From contig CACHJL010000003.1 in NCBI GenBank assembly GCA_902580135.1, positions 1-62,537 of the forward strand: a stretch of DNA of 62,537 bases. Direction: 5' to 3'. Shown here piece by piece: positions 37,158 through 47,392 of the stretch. Position 1 is the first letter of the stretch. Each line of letters begins with the position of its first letter. The notes below the pieces were generated by a model. It saw nothing but the letters and a program-made list of their open reading frames with translations. It was not told where the DNA came from and ran no database searches. This stretch comes from an uncultured Pelagibacteraceae bacterium. GTDB taxonomy: Bacteria; Pseudomonadota; Alphaproteobacteria; Pelagibacterales; Pelagibacteraceae. Made by a program: the position numbers and the translations under genes.

Positions 37158-38531
37158 ATGACTTTAATAAAAAAAATTAAAGACAAAAAAGTAAACTTCG
37201 AGTTTAATAAGGAATTTATCAAAGTTGTAACTGATAAAATAGCTCTAAATGATGCTGAGTTCTTAAGCAACTCCTTTAAAGAAATGCATCCAGCTGACGC
37301 TGCTGATATAATTGAGCATTTAAGTCAAAATGATAGAGAGAACCTTATTAAATTAAATAATTTCAAAGTAGATCCGGAAGTGTTTGTTGAATTGAATGAA
37401 TCAATTCAATCTGAAATGATAACTTATCTCTCATCAGATTCAATTGTTAATATATTGAAAAATTTAGAATCTGATGATGCAATCAAAATATTAGAAAATG
37501 TTGATGAAAAAGATAAAAATACAATACTTGGGTCTTTACCACCAAAAGATCGATTTGCTCTACTAGAAAGTTTAAGTTACCCAGAAGACTCAGCAGCGAG
37601 AATTATGCAGCGTGAATTTACTGCCATTCCAAGTAATTGGTCTGTAGGTCAAACTATTGATTATCTAAGGGAAAATAAGGAACTACCAGAGGAGTTTTTA
37701 GAAATATTCATAGTAGATCAAGAGTTTAAACCTATAGGAACTGTTCCTTCATCAAAAGTTTTAAGAACATCAAGAGATACAAAAATGATGTCTATAATGT
37801 CTGAATCGCAACTTTTAATTCCAGTCGATATGGATAAAGAAGAAGTGGGTAATTTATTTGAAAATTACAATCTTAGTTCAGCAGCGGTGATAGATAAAAC
37901 GAACAAATTAGTTGGTATGATTACATATGACGATATTTTGACTGTATTAAAAGAAGAAGCTGAAGAAGATACGTTAAGGCTAGCTGGTGTTGGTGATGAA
38001 GAAATAACCGATGGAGTAATTACAAAAACAAAAAGAAGATTTAATTGGCTGTTATTAAATTTGTTTACAGCGTTTCTGGCCACTTACTGTATAAGTTTAT
38101 TTGGAGCTACAATTGAACAAATGGTTATCTTGGCATTCCTAATGCCTATAGTTGCTTCAATGGGTGGAAATGCAGGTATGCAAACATTAGCTGTTACAGT
38201 TAGATCTCTTGCAACTCAAGATCTAACAAAAAACAATTTTACAAATAATATATTTAAAGAATTTAACATAGGTGTTTTAAATGGAATAATTTTTGCAATT
38301 ATTAGTTCTTTTGTAGTTCAGATATGGTTTAACGATCTTCAACTTTCATTAGTAATTTCAATATCAATGATTCTAACAATGGTAGTAGCTGGTTTATTTG
38401 GTATATTGGTGCCTGTTACACTTAAAAAAATGAATATTGATCCAGCAATTTCATCTAGTGTTTTTGTAACAACGATAACCGATGTAATAGGTTTTGTATC
38501 TTTCTTAGGTGTTGGAGCCTATTTTTTTTAA
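37158..38531 (+). CDS. mgtE: Magnesium transporter MgtE
   Basis: 457 residues. Cytoplasmic N-domain (about 25-130, with MHPADAADIIEHL near 44-56), two CBS domains (about 135-260, AARIMQREFTAIP; GMITYDDIL), a connecting helix and a five-span membrane domain (about 285-457, with PIVASMGGNAGMQTLAV near 331-347 lining the pore). Mg2+ binding to the cytosolic domains closes the channel in the known family. Convergent with panC with no gap. Confidence 0.95.
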   Translation: MTLIKKIKDKKVNFEFNKEFIKVVTDKIALNDAEFLSNSFKEMHPADAADIIEHLSQNDRENLIKLNNFKVDPEVFVELNESIQSEMITYLSSDSIVNILKNLESDDAIKILENVDEKDKNTILGSLPPKDRFALLESLSYPEDSAARIMQREFTAIPSNWSVGQTIDYLRENKELPEEFLEIFIVDQEFKPIGTVPSSKVLRTSRDTKMMSIMSESQLLIPVDMDKEEVGNLFENYNLSSAAVIDKTNKLVGMITYDDILTVLKEEAEEDTLRLAGVGDEEITDGVITKTKRRFNWLLLNLFTAFLATYCISLFGATIEQMVILAFLMPIVASMGGNAGMQTLAVTVRSLATQDLTKNNFTNNIFKEFNIGVLNGIIFAIISSFVVQIWFNDLQLSLVISISMILTMVVAGLFGILVPVTLKKMNIDPAISSSVFVTTITDVIGFVSFLGVGAYFF

Positions 38532-39344
38532 CTAAAAATTATCAATCAGCCTTACTTTATCTATAGTGTAAGCTATAAATAATCTATAATTTTGTTTAAA
38601 TTCGTTTAATTTTAAATTTTTTTCATCTCTAAATTCAAGATAATCTATCTTAATTTTATAATTCATTTCAATTTTAGTTATGATTTTAGATAGATTAATT
38701 TGTTTTTTGTAATTTTTAAAAACTAAATCTTTTTTCAACTTTAAAAGTTTCAAATTAATATTTGATATTTTTTTTATAGATTTGTAATTTAATAGTTTGT
38801 TTCTAGTGGATAAAGCTATTTTATTTTTATCTCTTATAGTAGGGCAATTAACAATTTTTATTTTATATTTTTTTCCCAATATTTTTTTAATCAAAAAAAG
38901 TTGTTGAAAATCTTTTTCACCCATAAAAACATGTTTAGATTTAATTAAAGATAATAATCTATTCATAACATCTAAAACTCCTTCAAAATGACCTTTTCTA
39001 AATTTTGCACATAAGATTTTCTCAGATTTTTTAAGAACAAATTTTTCCTTTTTTTCTTTGTATAATTCCTTAACTTCAGGTAGAAATAAATAATTAACTT
39101 TGAGTTTTTTTAAGATACTAATATCTTTTTTAATATTTCGTGGGTAATTGTTAAAATCTTTTTTTTTATTAAATTGGGTTGGATTAACAAAAATACTTAC
39201 AATAGTCTCAGCTTTCATTTTTTTTGAATTTTTTATTAAAGAAATATGACCTTTATGAATACCGCCCATTGTTGGGACAAAACCAATATTTTTATAATTT
39301 TTTATTGCCTTATTTAGCTCAAAAATATTTTTAATAATTTTCAT
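38532..39344 (-). CDS. panC: Pantothenate synthetase
   Basis: 270 residues. Condenses pantoate with beta-alanine using ATP to make pantothenate, the CoA precursor. Visible: FVPTMGGIHKGH (about 22-33, with the HxGH nucleotide-binding motif), FVNPTQFN (about 52-59) and the MGEKDFQQLFLIKK region, then ALSTRNKLL. Stop touches the mgtE stop; start is 34 bases from the divergent galU. No panB is adjacent. Confidence 0.93.
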   Translation of the reverse strand: MKIIKNIFELNKAIKNYKNIGFVPTMGGIHKGHISLIKNSKKMKAETIVSIFVNPTQFNKKKDFNNYPRNIKKDISILKKLKVNYLFLPEVKELYKEKKEKFVLKKSEKILCAKFRKGHFEGVLDVMNRLLSLIKSKHVFMGEKDFQQLFLIKKILGKKYKIKIVNCPTIRDKNKIALSTRNKLLNYKSIKKISNINLKLLKLKKDLVFKNYKKQINLSKIITKIEMNYKIKIDYLEFRDEKNLKLNEFKQNYRLFIAYTIDKVRLIDNF

Positions 39345-39378
39345 TTTAAATAAATATGATTATAAGTAAAACATCTAA

Positions 39379-40194
39379 ATGATTAAACAAGCTATAATTC
39401 CCCTTGCTGGACTAGGAACAAGATTACTGCCTCTATCAAGTGTTTTTGCAAAAGAACTTCTGCCAATTAATGGAAAACCAGGAATTGAATATATTTTAGA
39501 TGAATGCATTGATGCTGGTATTAAAGATATTATTTTTATTATTTCAAAAAAAAAGGAGATAATCAGAAAATATTTTTATAATGATAAATTGTATAAATCT
39601 ATAATAAAAAAAAAAAAGGATCCAAGAATAATTAAAGAATATAAAAAAATTTTATTTTACAAAAAAAGAATTAAATTTGTATATCAAAATAAACCATTAG
39701 GAACAGGGAATGCAGTTTTTAAGACAAAGAAATTTATTAAAAATAAATTTTTTCTAATGCTATTTCCTGATGATTTAATTATGAAAAAAAATTGTTCCAA
39801 GGAAATGATGAAGGTCCATAAAAAATATAAAGGATCTGTTATGGCTAGTATGAAAGTTAAAAAAAATAATGTTGATAGATGGGGTATTTATTCTATTTCC
39901 AAAAACTTAGATAAGAATAACTTTAAAATTTTAGATGTAATCGAAAAACCAAACCCTAAATATTCACCATCCAATAATGCAGTTATTGGAAGATATATTC
40001 TAAATAGAGATATTTTTAAATACTTAAAAAATCAAAAAAAAGGAAAAGGAGGAGAAATACATATTACTGATGCAATAAGAAAAATGATTACAAAAAATAA
40101 TTCATTTATTGGTCATAAATTTTCTGGAAAATATTTAGACTGTGGAACGATGAGTGGTTACATTAACTCAGGTATTAAAATTTCAAAATTATGA
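39379..40194 (+). CDS. galU: UTP-glucose-1-phosphate uridylyltransferase
   Basis: 271 residues. Makes UDP-glucose from UTP and glucose-1-phosphate. Nucleotidyltransferase motifs: PLAGLGTRLLPLSSVFAKEL (about 8-27), PLGTGNAVF (about 107-115), FPDDLI and VIEKPNPKYSPSNNAVIGRY (about 192-211). The last 4 bases overlap the UDP-glucose dehydrogenase gene (ATGA), linking synthesis and oxidation of UDP-glucose for surface polysaccharide. Confidence 0.93.
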   Translation: MIKQAIIPLAGLGTRLLPLSSVFAKELLPINGKPGIEYILDECIDAGIKDIIFIISKKKEIIRKYFYNDKLYKSIIKKKKDPRIIKEYKKILFYKKRIKFVYQNKPLGTGNAVFKTKKFIKNKFFLMLFPDDLIMKKNCSKEMMKVHKKYKGSVMASMKVKKNNVDRWGIYSISKNLDKNNFKILDVIEKPNPKYSPSNNAVIGRYILNRDIFKYLKNQKKGKGGEIHITDAIRKMITKNNSFIGHKFSGKYLDCGTMSGYINSGIKISKL

Positions 40195-41483
40195 AAATTT
40201 GTATTATAGGAACAGGTTATGTTGGCCTGGTAAGCGGCACTTGCTTTTCCGATATGGGAAATAAAGTAATTTGTGTGGATACAGATATAAATAAAATCAA
40301 CAAACTTAATAGTGGTACTGTCCCTATCTATGAACCTGGACTCGAAGAACTTGTATTAAAAAATAAAAAAAACGACAGACTTTTTTTCTCAACAGATATA
40401 AATGGTTCAATTAAGAAATCTGATATAGTTTTTATTTGTGTTGGAACACCTACAAAAAATAATAAAGCAGATTTAAAATATGTTTTTAAAGCTGTTTACA
40501 GTATTTCTAAAAATTTGAATAAATATAAAATTATAGTAACTAAATCTACAGTTCCTGTAAGAACAGGTGACAAAATTGAAAAAATATTAAATTCAAAAAA
40601 AAATAAAAATAAGTTTTGTGTTTTATCAAATCCTGAGTTTTTAAGAGAAGGTGAGGCTATAAGAGATTTTTTTTATCCTGATAGGGTTGTTATCGGAACC
40701 AAAAGCAAAAAAGCAAACAATATTATGAAGAATTTGTACATGCCGATAATAAAAAAAAAAAATAGATATTTTCAAACCTCCAGAAGAGCAGCAGAACTAA
40801 TTAAGTATGCTTCTAACGCATTTTTAGCGACAAAAATTTCATATATCAACGAGATAGCAAATTTGTGTGAAAAATTGGACATTGATATTAAGGAAGTTTC
40901 TAGTGGTATTGGTTTAGACCAAAGAATAGGAGGAAGGTTTTTGCGTGCAGGCCCAGGTTATGGTGGTTCGTGTTTTCCAAAAGATACTAGAGCTTTAGTA
41001 ACCACAGCAAATAGATCTAATACTGATTTATCAATAGTTAAATCTGTTATTAAGTCAAATAACAATAGAAACAAAATGTTAACCTCAAAAATTAAAAAAA
41101 TTATGAATTATAATCTAAAAAATAAAATAATTACCTTTTTAGGAGTCACTTTTAAAGCTGGCACTGATGATATGAGAGAGTCACCATCTTTAAAAATTAT
41201 TCCACAATTAATCAAAAAAGGATCATTAATTAAATATTATGAACCAACAGGTTCTAAAAAAGAATTTAATAAATTAAAACATTTAAAATATTGTACAAAT
41301 TTAAGAGAAGCCTGCAAAAATTCTGATCTTGTAATAATTCATACTGAATGGAATGAGTTCAAACAATTAAATTTTAAAACTTTAGTAAGAAAAAATAATT
41401 TTAAAATTTACGACATGAGAAATTTATATTCACCTGAGAAAATGAAAAAAAATAAATTAAATTATTATTGTATTGGAAGGTAA
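40191..41483 (+). CDS. UDP-glucose 6-dehydrogenase
   Basis: 430 residues. Oxidises UDP-glucose to UDP-glucuronate with 2 NAD. Rossmann GTGYVGL at 7-13, SNPEFLREGEAI at 146-157, and the active-site loop GPGYGGSCFPKD with catalytic Cys261. VTFKAGTDDMRESPS marks the C-terminal domain. Translationally coupled to galU. UDP-glucuronate is a precursor for acidic polysaccharides or glycolipids. Gene name varies (ugd, rkpK), so no symbol is given. Confidence 0.94.
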   Translation: MKICIIGTGYVGLVSGTCFSDMGNKVICVDTDINKINKLNSGTVPIYEPGLEELVLKNKKNDRLFFSTDINGSIKKSDIVFICVGTPTKNNKADLKYVFKAVYSISKNLNKYKIIVTKSTVPVRTGDKIEKILNSKKNKNKFCVLSNPEFLREGEAIRDFFYPDRVVIGTKSKKANNIMKNLYMPIIKKKNRYFQTSRRAAELIKYASNAFLATKISYINEIANLCEKLDIDIKEVSSGIGLDQRIGGRFLRAGPGYGGSCFPKDTRALVTTANRSNTDLSIVKSVIKSNNNRNKMLTSKIKKIMNYNLKNKIITFLGVTFKAGTDDMRESPSLKIIPQLIKKGSLIKYYEPTGSKKEFNKLKHLKYCTNLREACKNSDLVIIHTEWNEFKQLNFKTLVRKNNFKIYDMRNLYSPEKMKKNKLNYYCIGR

Positions 41484-41945
41484 TTAGTTTAATTCAAATA
41501 TTGCATCCACTTCAACAGCTACACCTAGTGGAAGACTATTTGTGCTAACGGCCGCTCTAGTATGCATACCATTTTCACCAAAAATTGAAGCAATTAAATC
41601 AGAAGCGCCATTTATAACTTTAGGTTGTTCAATAAAATCTTCAGTAGAATTAACAAATCCTGTCAATTTTACACATGATTTGATTTTAGATAAGTCATTT
41701 CCGCAAGCTTTTTTAACTTGTGCCACTATACTTAATGCGCATCTTCTTGCTGCCTTATATCCTCCCTCCGTATTCAAATCTTTACCAAGTTTTCCTTTTA
41801 TTAAATTTCCATTTTCATCTATTGAAATTTGTCCAGATATAAATAATATTTTATTAGAGATTTTAGCAGCTACATAGGATCCAACAGGATCTGCTGCTTT
41901 AGGTAGGTCGATATTTAGTTCACTAATTTTTTGATCAAAATTCAT
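41484..41945 (-). CDS. RidA/YjgF family protein
   Basis: 153 residues from the ATG at 41945 (an upstream in-frame ATG would start inside topA). The family deaminates reactive enamine/imine intermediates from PLP enzymes or has related roles. Core: ADPVGSYVAAKISNKILFISGQ and LNTEGGYKAARRCALSIVAQV (each read in parts), NSTEDFIEQPKVINGASDL, and HTRAAVSTNSLPLGVAVEVDAIF at the end. Members of this longer group (about 150 residues) differ from the classical 128-residue RidA, so the exact activity is open. It starts 1 base after topA. Confidence 0.85.
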   Translation of the reverse strand: MNFDQKISELNIDLPKAADPVGSYVAAKISNKILFISGQISIDENGNLIKGKLGKDLNTEGGYKAARRCALSIVAQVKKACGNDLSKIKSCVKLTGFVNSTEDFIEQPKVINGASDLIASIFGENGMHTRAAVSTNSLPLGVAVEVDAIFELN

Positions 41946-41946
41946 T

Positions 41947-44508
41947 TTACTTTTTTTTCCTTGATTTTTTACTTTTATCGTATTCCTTTCTTTTCTCAAT
42001 CAATATTAAAGCCTCTTCCATTGTTAATTCAGTTGGATCTTTTTCCTCAGGAATAGTAGCGTTTAACGATTTATATTTAATATATGGACCATATTGACCT
42101 TTCATAATTCTAACTGGTTTTTTATCTTCAGGATGTTCCCCGAGATCTTTTATTATTGATGACGAAATTCTACCTGGCTTAGCTTCAGCAATTAAAGTAA
42201 TTGCTCTATTTAAACCTATTGAAAATATTTCCTCGACATTTTCAATTCTTGCTGATTTATTTTCACACTTTAAATATGGTCCAAACCTTCCAACATTTAA
42301 TGTTATATCTTTATCATTAGCAGGATTTTTGCCTAAACTTAATGGCAATGAGCATAAGAATTGAGCTTTTTTTAAATCAATAGTATCAATTTCTAATCCT
42401 TTTGGAATTGAAACATTTTTAATATTATCATCTTTCTTTTTAGTTTTCTTTTTTTTCTTTGGCTTTTCAACAATTTCAATATTTTTTGACTCGTATTGTA
42501 AGTATGGTCCAAATCTTCCATTCTTTAAAAAAATATCTTCATCATTAATGCTTTTTCCAATTAATTTAGGTTCTGCTAAATTTAATTGTTGAGCAGCTTT
42601 TGCTTTTGAAAGAGGTCTTGTAAATTTACATTCAGGATAATTTGAACACCCTATAAATGCACCACCACGAAAACTATTTTTTAGACTTAACTCACCGTTA
42701 CTGCAAATTAAACATTTTCTATTAACTTTACCTTCTTTATCAATTTCAAAAATCAACGATCCTAGACTTTCATTTAAAAGATCAAGAACCTCTCTAGTTC
42801 TTTTTTCCTTTACTGATGATACATTTGAATAAAAATCATTCCAAAAGTTTTTTAAAACATTTATCCAATCCTCTTTTCCTGATGTAATATCATCTAATTG
42901 ATCTTCTAATTTAGCTGTAAAATCGTAATCAACATATTTAGAAAATAGTTTTTCGAGGAATGCTGATAATAATTTTCCTCTGTCAGTTGGAAAAAATCTT
43001 TTATTATTTATATCAGCATATCCTCTGTTAGAAATAACTGATATTATACTTGCATATGTTGAAGGTCTTCCAATACCTAATTCTTCTAGTTTTTTTACTA
43101 AACTTGCCTCAGAGTATCTTGGTGGAGGTTGTGTAAAGTGTTGTTCATCTTTAAATTCATTTATTTCAACATTTCCTTTTTTGACATTGGGTAATATTTT
43201 TTCGTCGCCATCTTCTACATCAATTTTTGATAACTTTAAATAACCATCAAATGTTAAAACTGACCCATTTGCTTTAAAAATATTTTTACCATCATTGGAA
43301 GATATAGTTATTGTTTTTCTATCAAATTTTGCTGACTTCATTTGTGAAGATAAAGCTCTAGACCAAATCAAATTGTATAGTTTGAATTGGTCTGAACTTA
43401 AATATTTTTTTAAGCTATCAGGATTTCTAGAAATTTCAGTAGGTCTAATTGCTTCGTGAGCTTCTTGAGCATTTTTTGCTTTTTTCCCTGAATAGTTTAA
43501 TGGAGAATCTGGTAAATATTTTTCACCGTAATTATTAGAAATATAGTTTCTAAAATTTGAAATTGCATCTTTAGAAATATTTGTACCGTCCGTTCTCATA
43601 TAAGTTATCAAACCTATCGTTTCACCATCTATTTCTATACCTTGATATAATCTCTGGGCAATCTGCATTGTTCTTGAGGCACCAAAACCTAGTTTGCTTG
43701 AAGATGTTTGTTGCAATGTAGATGTCGTAAAAGGACCTAATGGATTTCTTGTAAATACTTTTGAGCTGATATCAGAAATTTTATATTCAATTTTTTTTAT
43801 TTTATCTATAGCGGAATTTATATCATCTTTATTTTTAAAAGTGAATTTTTCAATTTTATTTCCATCAAGCATATTCATATTGGAATTGATTAGAACATTA
43901 TCTTCAGTTTTAAATATTATGTTTAAAGTCCAAAATTCTTCAGGAATAAAAACTTCAATTTCATGCTCTCTTTCAGTTAAAAGTTTTAATGCAACTGATT
44001 GGACTCTGCCTGCAGATTTTGACCCAGGAAGTTTCGTCCATAAAATTGGTGATATATTAAATCCAACTAAATAATCTAATGCTCTTCTAGCCATATAAGC
44101 ATCAACAAGATGAGGCTCGATTTCTCTTGGGTTTTCAATACCATTTAAGACAGCTTTTTTTGTAATTTCATTAAAAATAACTCTTTCAACTCGTTTATCT
44201 TTTAAAAGTTTTTTTTCTTTAAGATATTCTTTCACATGCCAAGCTATTGCCTCACCTTCTCTATCAGGGTCAGTCGCTAAAATGATTTTTTTTGAGTCTT
44301 TTGCCGTTTCAGTAATTTCTTTTAGGTATTTTTTAGAAAAACTATCTATTTCCCATATCATCTTAAATTTATTCTCAGTATCGACTGATCCATTCTTAGA
44401 AGGAAGGTCTCTAATATGCCCATAACTTGCTAAAACTGTATAGTCTGATCCTAAATATTTGTTAATTGTTTTTGCTTTTGCAGGACTTTCAACAATGACA
44501 AGATTCAT
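41947..44508 (-). CDS. topA: DNA topoisomerase I
   Basis: 853 residues. Relaxes negative supercoils by single-strand passage. TOPRIM domain with LVIVESPAKAKTI at 3-15 and ATDPDREGEA at 78-87; catalytic Tyr303 in GLITYMRTDG; one Cys4 zinc ribbon (CLICSNG ... CSNYPEC, about 598-625); then at least three C-terminal repeats with GRFGPYL or GQYGPYI, and a Lys-rich tail. The RidA-family gene follows immediately; plsY lies upstream on the same strand after 37 bases. Confidence 0.97.
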   Translation of the reverse strand: MNLVIVESPAKAKTINKYLGSDYTVLASYGHIRDLPSKNGSVDTENKFKMIWEIDSFSKKYLKEITETAKDSKKIILATDPDREGEAIAWHVKEYLKEKKLLKDKRVERVIFNEITKKAVLNGIENPREIEPHLVDAYMARRALDYLVGFNISPILWTKLPGSKSAGRVQSVALKLLTEREHEIEVFIPEEFWTLNIIFKTEDNVLINSNMNMLDGNKIEKFTFKNKDDINSAIDKIKKIEYKISDISSKVFTRNPLGPFTTSTLQQTSSSKLGFGASRTMQIAQRLYQGIEIDGETIGLITYMRTDGTNISKDAISNFRNYISNNYGEKYLPDSPLNYSGKKAKNAQEAHEAIRPTEISRNPDSLKKYLSSDQFKLYNLIWSRALSSQMKSAKFDRKTITISSNDGKNIFKANGSVLTFDGYLKLSKIDVEDGDEKILPNVKKGNVEINEFKDEQHFTQPPPRYSEASLVKKLEELGIGRPSTYASIISVISNRGYADINNKRFFPTDRGKLLSAFLEKLFSKYVDYDFTAKLEDQLDDITSGKEDWINVLKNFWNDFYSNVSSVKEKRTREVLDLLNESLGSLIFEIDKEGKVNRKCLICSNGELSLKNSFRGGAFIGCSNYPECKFTRPLSKAKAAQQLNLAEPKLIGKSINDEDIFLKNGRFGPYLQYESKNIEIVEKPKKKKKTKKKDDNIKNVSIPKGLEIDTIDLKKAQFLCSLPLSLGKNPANDKDITLNVGRFGPYLKCENKSARIENVEEIFSIGLNRAITLIAEAKPGRISSSIIKDLGEHPEDKKPVRIMKGQYGPYIKYKSLNATIPEEKDPTELTMEEALILIEKRKEYDKSKKSRKKK

Positions 44509-44545
44509 AATTAAACAAACTACTCAAAAGTCAATAAGTGTCAAA

Positions 44546-45121
44546 TTAATAAATATTAGACTTACTTTCTTCTTTATTTTTCAATCGTTTGATGTTTTCA
44601 CGATGAGTATAGAAAATTAAAATAAACATAGTTGAATAAAAGATTAATTGATCACCTTTAATAATAATTAAATATATTGGTATAGAAATAGATGCAAATA
44701 ATGAAGACAGCGAAGAGTATTTTGAAATAAAGAAAATTATTAACCATGAAAAAACGAAAATTGATCCAAAAATGATATTTACACTAAAAAGAATTCCAAC
44801 ATAGGTCGCTACTCCTTTCCCACCTTTAAATTTTAACCAAACTGGGAAAACATGTCCTAAAAAAACACTTAATGAAGTTATATATATTAAGTCTGGATAA
44901 TTAAGCTTTATATAAATAACTGGAATAATTGCTTTAAGAATATCTAATGATAAAGTTAAATATCCTATTATCTTATTACCTGATCTTAATACATTCGTTG
45001 CTCCGATATTTCCTGATCCTATATTTCTTATATCTTTTTTTAAGAAAAATTTGGTTAAAATATAGCCGAATGGAATTGACCCAAGTAAATAAGAAATAAT
45101 AATAATGATTAAATAATCCAT
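44546..45121 (-). CDS. plsY: Glycerol-3-phosphate acyltransferase PlsY
   Basis: 191 residues with about five membrane spans. Uses acyl-phosphate to acylate glycerol-3-phosphate, first step of phospholipid synthesis. Motifs: LLGSIPFGYI (about 12-21), IRNIGSGNIGATNVLR (about 31-46), and FKGGKGVATYVG (about 98-109). Two bases downstream of the dihydroorotase-like gene, so likely in the same minus-strand operon. Confidence 0.95.
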   Translation of the reverse strand: MDYLIIIIISYLLGSIPFGYILTKFFLKKDIRNIGSGNIGATNVLRSGNKIIGYLTLSLDILKAIIPVIYIKLNYPDLIYITSLSVFLGHVFPVWLKFKGGKGVATYVGILFSVNIIFGSIFVFSWLIIFFISKYSSLSSLFASISIPIYLIIIKGDQLIFYSTMFILIFYTHRENIKRLKNKEESKSNIY

Positions 45122-45123
45122 TA

Positions 45124-46410
45124 TTATAATTTAAATAATTCTTCGCCTTTTACAAATGTATTCATTACCTTTCCTTGTAATTTTTTATTTTCAATAGATG
45201 TATTTTTTGATTTTGAATATAAGTTTTCTTGTTTTACAATCCAAGGTTTATATAAATCAACAATGCAAAAATCAGCATCACTTCCAACACTTAGGTTTCC
45301 TTTATTAATTTGTAAAATTTTGGCAGGATTTGATGTTAAAGCTTTAATTACTGTTTCTAATTTTATATTTCCATTATGATATTGCTCTAAACTTAAAGAT
45401 AATAATGTTTCTACTCCAGATGCACCAGTTTCAGCTTGTGAAAATGTTAGTCTTTTTTGTTCCTCATCTTCAGGTTTATGATCTGAAACAATTACATCTA
45501 TCGTTTCATCAGAAATACCTTTAACTAAGGCTATTCTATCTTCTTCAGTTCTTAGTGGCGGAGAAAGCTTTAGAAATGTTTTAAAATCTCCAATATCATT
45601 TTCATTTAGCGATAAATTATTTATAGAAACTCCACATGAAAAATTAATATTTTCTTTTTTATTTTTTATTATTTCTACCGATTTAGCTGATGATAACTGT
45701 GAGATATGATATCTGCATCTAATATTTTCTAGTAAAGCAAGGTCCCTTTCAATAATTATAATTTCTGCCATTTCAGAAATTCCTTGTAAACCCAGTTTTG
45801 TAGCAACTATTCCATCATTAATCATGCCTCCCTGTGAAAGTTCATAATCTTCTGCATGCTGTAGGATTAAGGAGTTTAAATCTCTAGCTGAATTCATAAT
45901 TCTGGACATAATTCTTGTATTTTGAATAGTTTTTGTTCCATCGGTAAATGCGATAATCCCTTTATTTTGCAGTAATCCAAATTCAGTCATATTTGTTCCT
46001 TGAGAGTTAATTGTTAAAGATGCAGAAGGGAATATGTTTATTTTAGATTTATCTCTGCCGCGTCTTTTAAGAAAATCAACGATTGAAACATTATCAATAA
46101 CAGGATTTGTGTTTGGCATTGTAACCACAGAAGTAACTCCACCAGATAACGCTGCATTGCTTAAAGTTCTGAAATTTTCTTTATATTCGTAACCAGGCTC
46201 TCCTACAAACACACGCATATCAACAATTCCTGGAAATATATGTTTGCCTTTTAAATCAATATATTTTTCACGAGAAGGTATATTATTAGTATTAACTTTT
46301 TTTCCAATAGCCTCAACAACACCATTTTCTCCAATAATTATACCACCATCTTCATTTAGAGAATTATGTGGATCAATTATTTTTGCGTTAATAAAATATT
46401 TTTTTTTCAT
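45124..46410 (-). CDS. Dihydroorotase-like protein lacking the N-terminal HxH metal motif
   Basis: 428 residues, amidohydrolase superfamily, close to alphaproteobacterial PyrC-type proteins paired with PyrB. In active dihydroorotases the first strand reads Asp-x-His-x-His; here it is VDMRVFVGEPG (Asp64-Met-Arg66-Val-Phe68), so both histidines are missing. Other conserved parts remain: MPNTNPVIDN, LKLSPPLRTEEDR, IVSDHKPED. In Pseudomonas-type systems such a non-catalytic partner (PyrC', PyrX) supports aspartate transcarbamoylase assembly. The pyrB gene is directly upstream with no gap. Catalytic inactivity is inferred from the motif. Confidence 0.88.
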   Translation of the reverse strand: MKKKYFINAKIIDPHNSLNEDGGIIIGENGVVEAIGKKVNTNNIPSREKYIDLKGKHIFPGIVDMRVFVGEPGYEYKENFRTLSNAALSGGVTSVVTMPNTNPVIDNVSIVDFLKRRGRDKSKINIFPSASLTINSQGTNMTEFGLLQNKGIIAFTDGTKTIQNTRIMSRIMNSARDLNSLILQHAEDYELSQGGMINDGIVATKLGLQGISEMAEIIIIERDLALLENIRCRYHISQLSSAKSVEIIKNKKENINFSCGVSINNLSLNENDIGDFKTFLKLSPPLRTEEDRIALVKGISDETIDVIVSDHKPEDEEQKRLTFSQAETGASGVETLLSLSLEQYHNGNIKLETVIKALTSNPAKILQINKGNLSVGSDADFCIVDLYKPWIVKQENLYSKSKNTSIENKKLQGKVMNTFVKGEELFKL

Positions 46411-47361
46411 TTAGTTACAAAAAATTTTTAAACACGCCATTCTTACGGCGACACCAAGTTCAACTTGTTCTTTGATAACACTCTTATTAATATCATCTGC
46501 TAATTTAGTATCTATCTCAATTCCTCTGTTCATTGGTCCTGGATGCATTATTAATGCATCTTCTTTAGCATAATTTAACTTGTCAGGTGATAATCCATAA
46601 TATTCATAATACTCTCTATTTGAAGATAGAAATGAACTGGTCATTCTTTCGCTCTGCAATCTTAGCATCATTACAATATCACAATCTTTAACACCTTTTT
46701 TCATATCTGAAAAAGTATTGACCCCAAATCTTTGAATATCTTTAGGTAAAAGATTTGATGGTGCAACTATATTTACTTCGGCACCAAGCATAGTTAGAAG
46801 ATAAATATTTGATCTAGCAACTCGAGAATGAAGTATATCACCACATATTGCAATTTTTAAGCCTTCGATTTTTTTTTTTCTATTAATTATAGTTAGAGCA
46901 TCTAATAACGCCTGTGTTGGATGCTCTCTTCTTCCGTCACCAGCATTAAGTACCGCACAATTTACTTTTTGTGATAATAAGTTACAAGCCCCAGAGTCTT
47001 GATGTCTTATTACTATAATATCTGGATGCATTGCATTTAATGTCATAGCAGTGTCAATAAGAGTCTCACCTTTTTTTATAGCTGAATTTGTAATATTCAT
47101 TGACATCACATCTGCCCCCAATCGCTTACCCGCCAAATCAAACGAACTTTGAGTTCTTGTTGATGGTTCAAAAAAAAGATTAATTTGAGTTTTACCTTTT
47201 AATGTGTCTAGTTTTTTATTTTTACTTCTGTTTAATGAAATAAATTTACTAGATTCATCTAATATAACATTAATATCATTAATAGATAAATCTTGAATTC
47301 CTAACAAATGTTTTTGAGATACTTTAATAGCCTTATTAGATTTAGATGCCATTAAAACCAA
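46411..47361 (-). CDS. pyrB: Aspartate carbamoyltransferase catalytic subunit
   Basis: 316 residues, or 313 if the start is the ATG giving MASKSNK. Condenses carbamoyl phosphate with aspartate, first committed step of pyrimidine synthesis. Carbamoyl-phosphate loop FEPSTRT at 64-70, [15 protein letters not shown] (about 141-155) and the C-terminal [12 protein letters not shown]. Adjacent to the dihydroorotase-like gene, which probably binds it; no pyrI regulatory subunit is present. Confidence 0.96.
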   Translation of the reverse strand: MVLMASKSNKAIKVSQKHLLGIQDLSINDINVILDESSKFISLNRSKNKKLDTLKGKTQINLFFEPSTRTQSSFDLAGKRLGADVMSMNITNSAIKKGETLIDTAMTLNAMHPDIIVIRHQDSGACNLLSQKVNCAVLNAGDGRREHPTQALLDALTIINRKKKIEGLKIAICGDILHSRVARSNIYLLTMLGAEVNIVAPSNLLPKDIQRFGVNTFSDMKKGVKDCDIVMMLRLQSERMTSSFLSSNREYYEYYGLSPDKLNYAKEDALIMHPGPMNRGIEIDTKLADDINKSVIKEQVELGVAVRMACLKIFCN

Positions 47362-47392
47362 CTCTATAACTATAAAGTATTTCTATTGCAAG

